From positions 1 through 20,037 of IMG/VR virus record IMGVR_UViG_3300049893_002249: DNA of 20,037 nucleotides; one strand, written 5' to 3'. The translations under genes and the position numbers were made by a program. Source of the stretch: a virus. This document shows positions 19,227 through 20,037 of the stretch, piece after piece. The notes beneath the pieces are model-generated. The model saw nothing but the letters and a program-made list of their open reading frames with translations, did no database searches and was not told the origin of the DNA. Numbering within the stretch: position 1 is the stretch's first letter; every line of letters begins with the position of its first letter.

Positions 19227-20037
19227 TTAGGCCAAGGTCACACGGGTAAAGGCTTCGGCCTTGACCGGGGCGCCGTCGAGCTTCATGCGGCTGACGAACG
19301 TCACCTGGTTGGTCCGCACCAGCAGCTCGTCGGCCCGCACGATCTCCATGTCGAGGGCGTCAACGATCCAGTACCACTGGAAGTCGCCGACGATGCCGAC
19401 GTAGAGTCCGGTGGTAAAGGTGCTCGGCGCCCACTCGCTCATCACCACGGGGCGGCCCAGGATCGAATCCGGCTGGCCGGGAGTCAGGCCTGGCGCCCAG
19501 AGGTACTGGCCATCGCCGGTCTTGAGCTTGCGAATCTGCTTCAAGGCCGTGCGGTGGAAGAGCCACGTCGCCCGAGCCTGGTAAGTGCTCTTCAAGTTGT
19601 AGAGGCACTCGATCAGGTTGTCGGACTGGATCGTGGTGGTGGTGTTCCCGGTCGACACGTCGCGGGCGGTCGAGATGCCGTCCGCCGAAGCCGTAAACAG
19701 CCCCAGCGGTTGCTGGGCACCCGAGCCGGTTAGAAAGGCCGCTTCCTCCGCCTCGGCAGCGTCGCGGGCCAGCTCCTCGCGGACCAACGCCTCGGGGTTT
19801 AGGGCCGACATCCGCAGCAGGTCGCGGCTGACGATGATCTCCCCAGCCAGGTAGTGCGGGGTCAGCCGCCGCTGCCCGAAGCGGAGCGAGTCGTCGGCCG
19901 AGGTGGTCTGCACCTCCTGCGACCAGTTGAAGGTATCGGCGACCGCGGTCCGGGTCGGGGCGACCATCGACACCGCCCCGGTCACGCGGAACTTGCGGGC
20001 CAGCCGGCGGATGTCGACCTGATCGTCGATGTTCTTG
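19227..20037 (-). CDS. Major capsid protein, HK97 fold (5' end cut by window)
   Basis: About 270 C-terminal residues are visible; the reading frame is open to the window edge, so the N terminus (and any delta domain) is missing. VTGAVSMVAPTRTAVAD, LTPHYLAGEIIVSRDLLRMS, AAFLTGSGAQQPLGLFTASA and the C-terminal LLVRTNQVTFVSRMKLDGAP are the typical motifs of HK97 gp5-like capsids. FLTGSG-Q-PLG is the most telling. A GTG inside the frame at 19985 is not the true start. Portal, protease and terminase genes would be expected beyond the right edge. Confidence 0.93.
   Translation of the reverse strand, partial: KNIDDQVDIRRLARKFRVTGAVSMVAPTRTAVADTFNWSQEVQTTSADDSLRFGQRRLTPHYLAGEIIVSRDLLRMSALNPEALVREELARDAAEAEEAAFLTGSGAQQPLGLFTASADGISTARDVSTGNTTTTIQSDNLIECLYNLKSTYQARATWLFHRTALKQIRKLKTGDGQYLWAPGLTPGQPDSILGRPVVMSEWAPSTFTTGLYVGIVGDFQWYWIVDALDMEIVRADELLVRTNQVTFVSRMKLDGAPVKAEAFTRVTLA

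Noticed and set aside
1-20037. tRNA genes, rRNA, integrase or attachment sites
   Set aside because: I saw no cloverleaf, no recombinase motif and no long direct repeat at a plausible junction; structure scanning by eye is limited for tRNAs.

Overview
This window looks like part of a double-stranded DNA tailed-phage genome (free phage or prophage; no integrase, att site or host flank is visible). It is GC-rich throughout, and almost every gene lies on the minus strand in tightly packed runs with ATGA, TGATG or GTGA start/stop overlaps. From the right edge leftward the minus strand reads as a siphovirus late module: HK97-type major capsid (cut by the window edge), two tandem paralogous head-region proteins, a small structural protein, a class I methyltransferase, a phage protein of a GKAP-motif family, a gp6-like connector, a head closure protein, an HK97 gp10-like protein, a tail terminator (DUF3168-like), two tandem tail-tube paralogs, a tail assembly chaperone pair joined by a -1 frameshift, the tape measure, and four or five distal tail or host-contact proteins. 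No contractile sheath was seen. The host cannot be named. The cysteine-rich and beta-helical late proteins and the base composition gave me a weak impression of a Planctomycetes-like host, which is inference only.

The left 3.8 kb is a minus-strand early region: a small coiled-coil protein, an HTH protein with an AT-hook-like tail, an unknown protein, an XRE repressor-like protein, a DUF6948-like protein, a Gly-rich repeat protein, small zinc-binding or unknown proteins, a RecE-like PD-(D/E)XK exonuclease and the start of a RecT-like annealing protein. Its control signals are legible: a terminator with a 12-bp stem, then TTGACA-N17-TATGAT placed so that the xre mRNA would be almost leaderless, then a second promoter (TTGACC-N17-TATCTT) carrying two perfect inverted repeats just downstream of xre. 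That layout suggests a lambda-like repressor/operator switch over the recombination operon.

The most striking element lies between the early and late blocks and runs the opposite way (3815-7580, plus strand): a four-gene operon of neuB (nonulosonate synthase), neuC (hydrolysing UDP-GlcNAc 2-epimerase), a D-2-hydroxyacid dehydrogenase and neuA (CMP-nonulosonate cytidylyltransferase). It has its own promoter, whose -35 box overlaps that of the divergent early gene, and its last gene overlaps the last late gene tail to tail by 24 bp. NeuC, NeuB and NeuA together could take host UDP-GlcNAc to CMP-sialic acid. This is a phage-borne, moron-like metabolic cassette with a built-in unknown dehydrogenase. 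Whether the phage also encodes a transferase for the sugar is open; the GKAP-motif protein in the head module, next to a methyltransferase, is one candidate.
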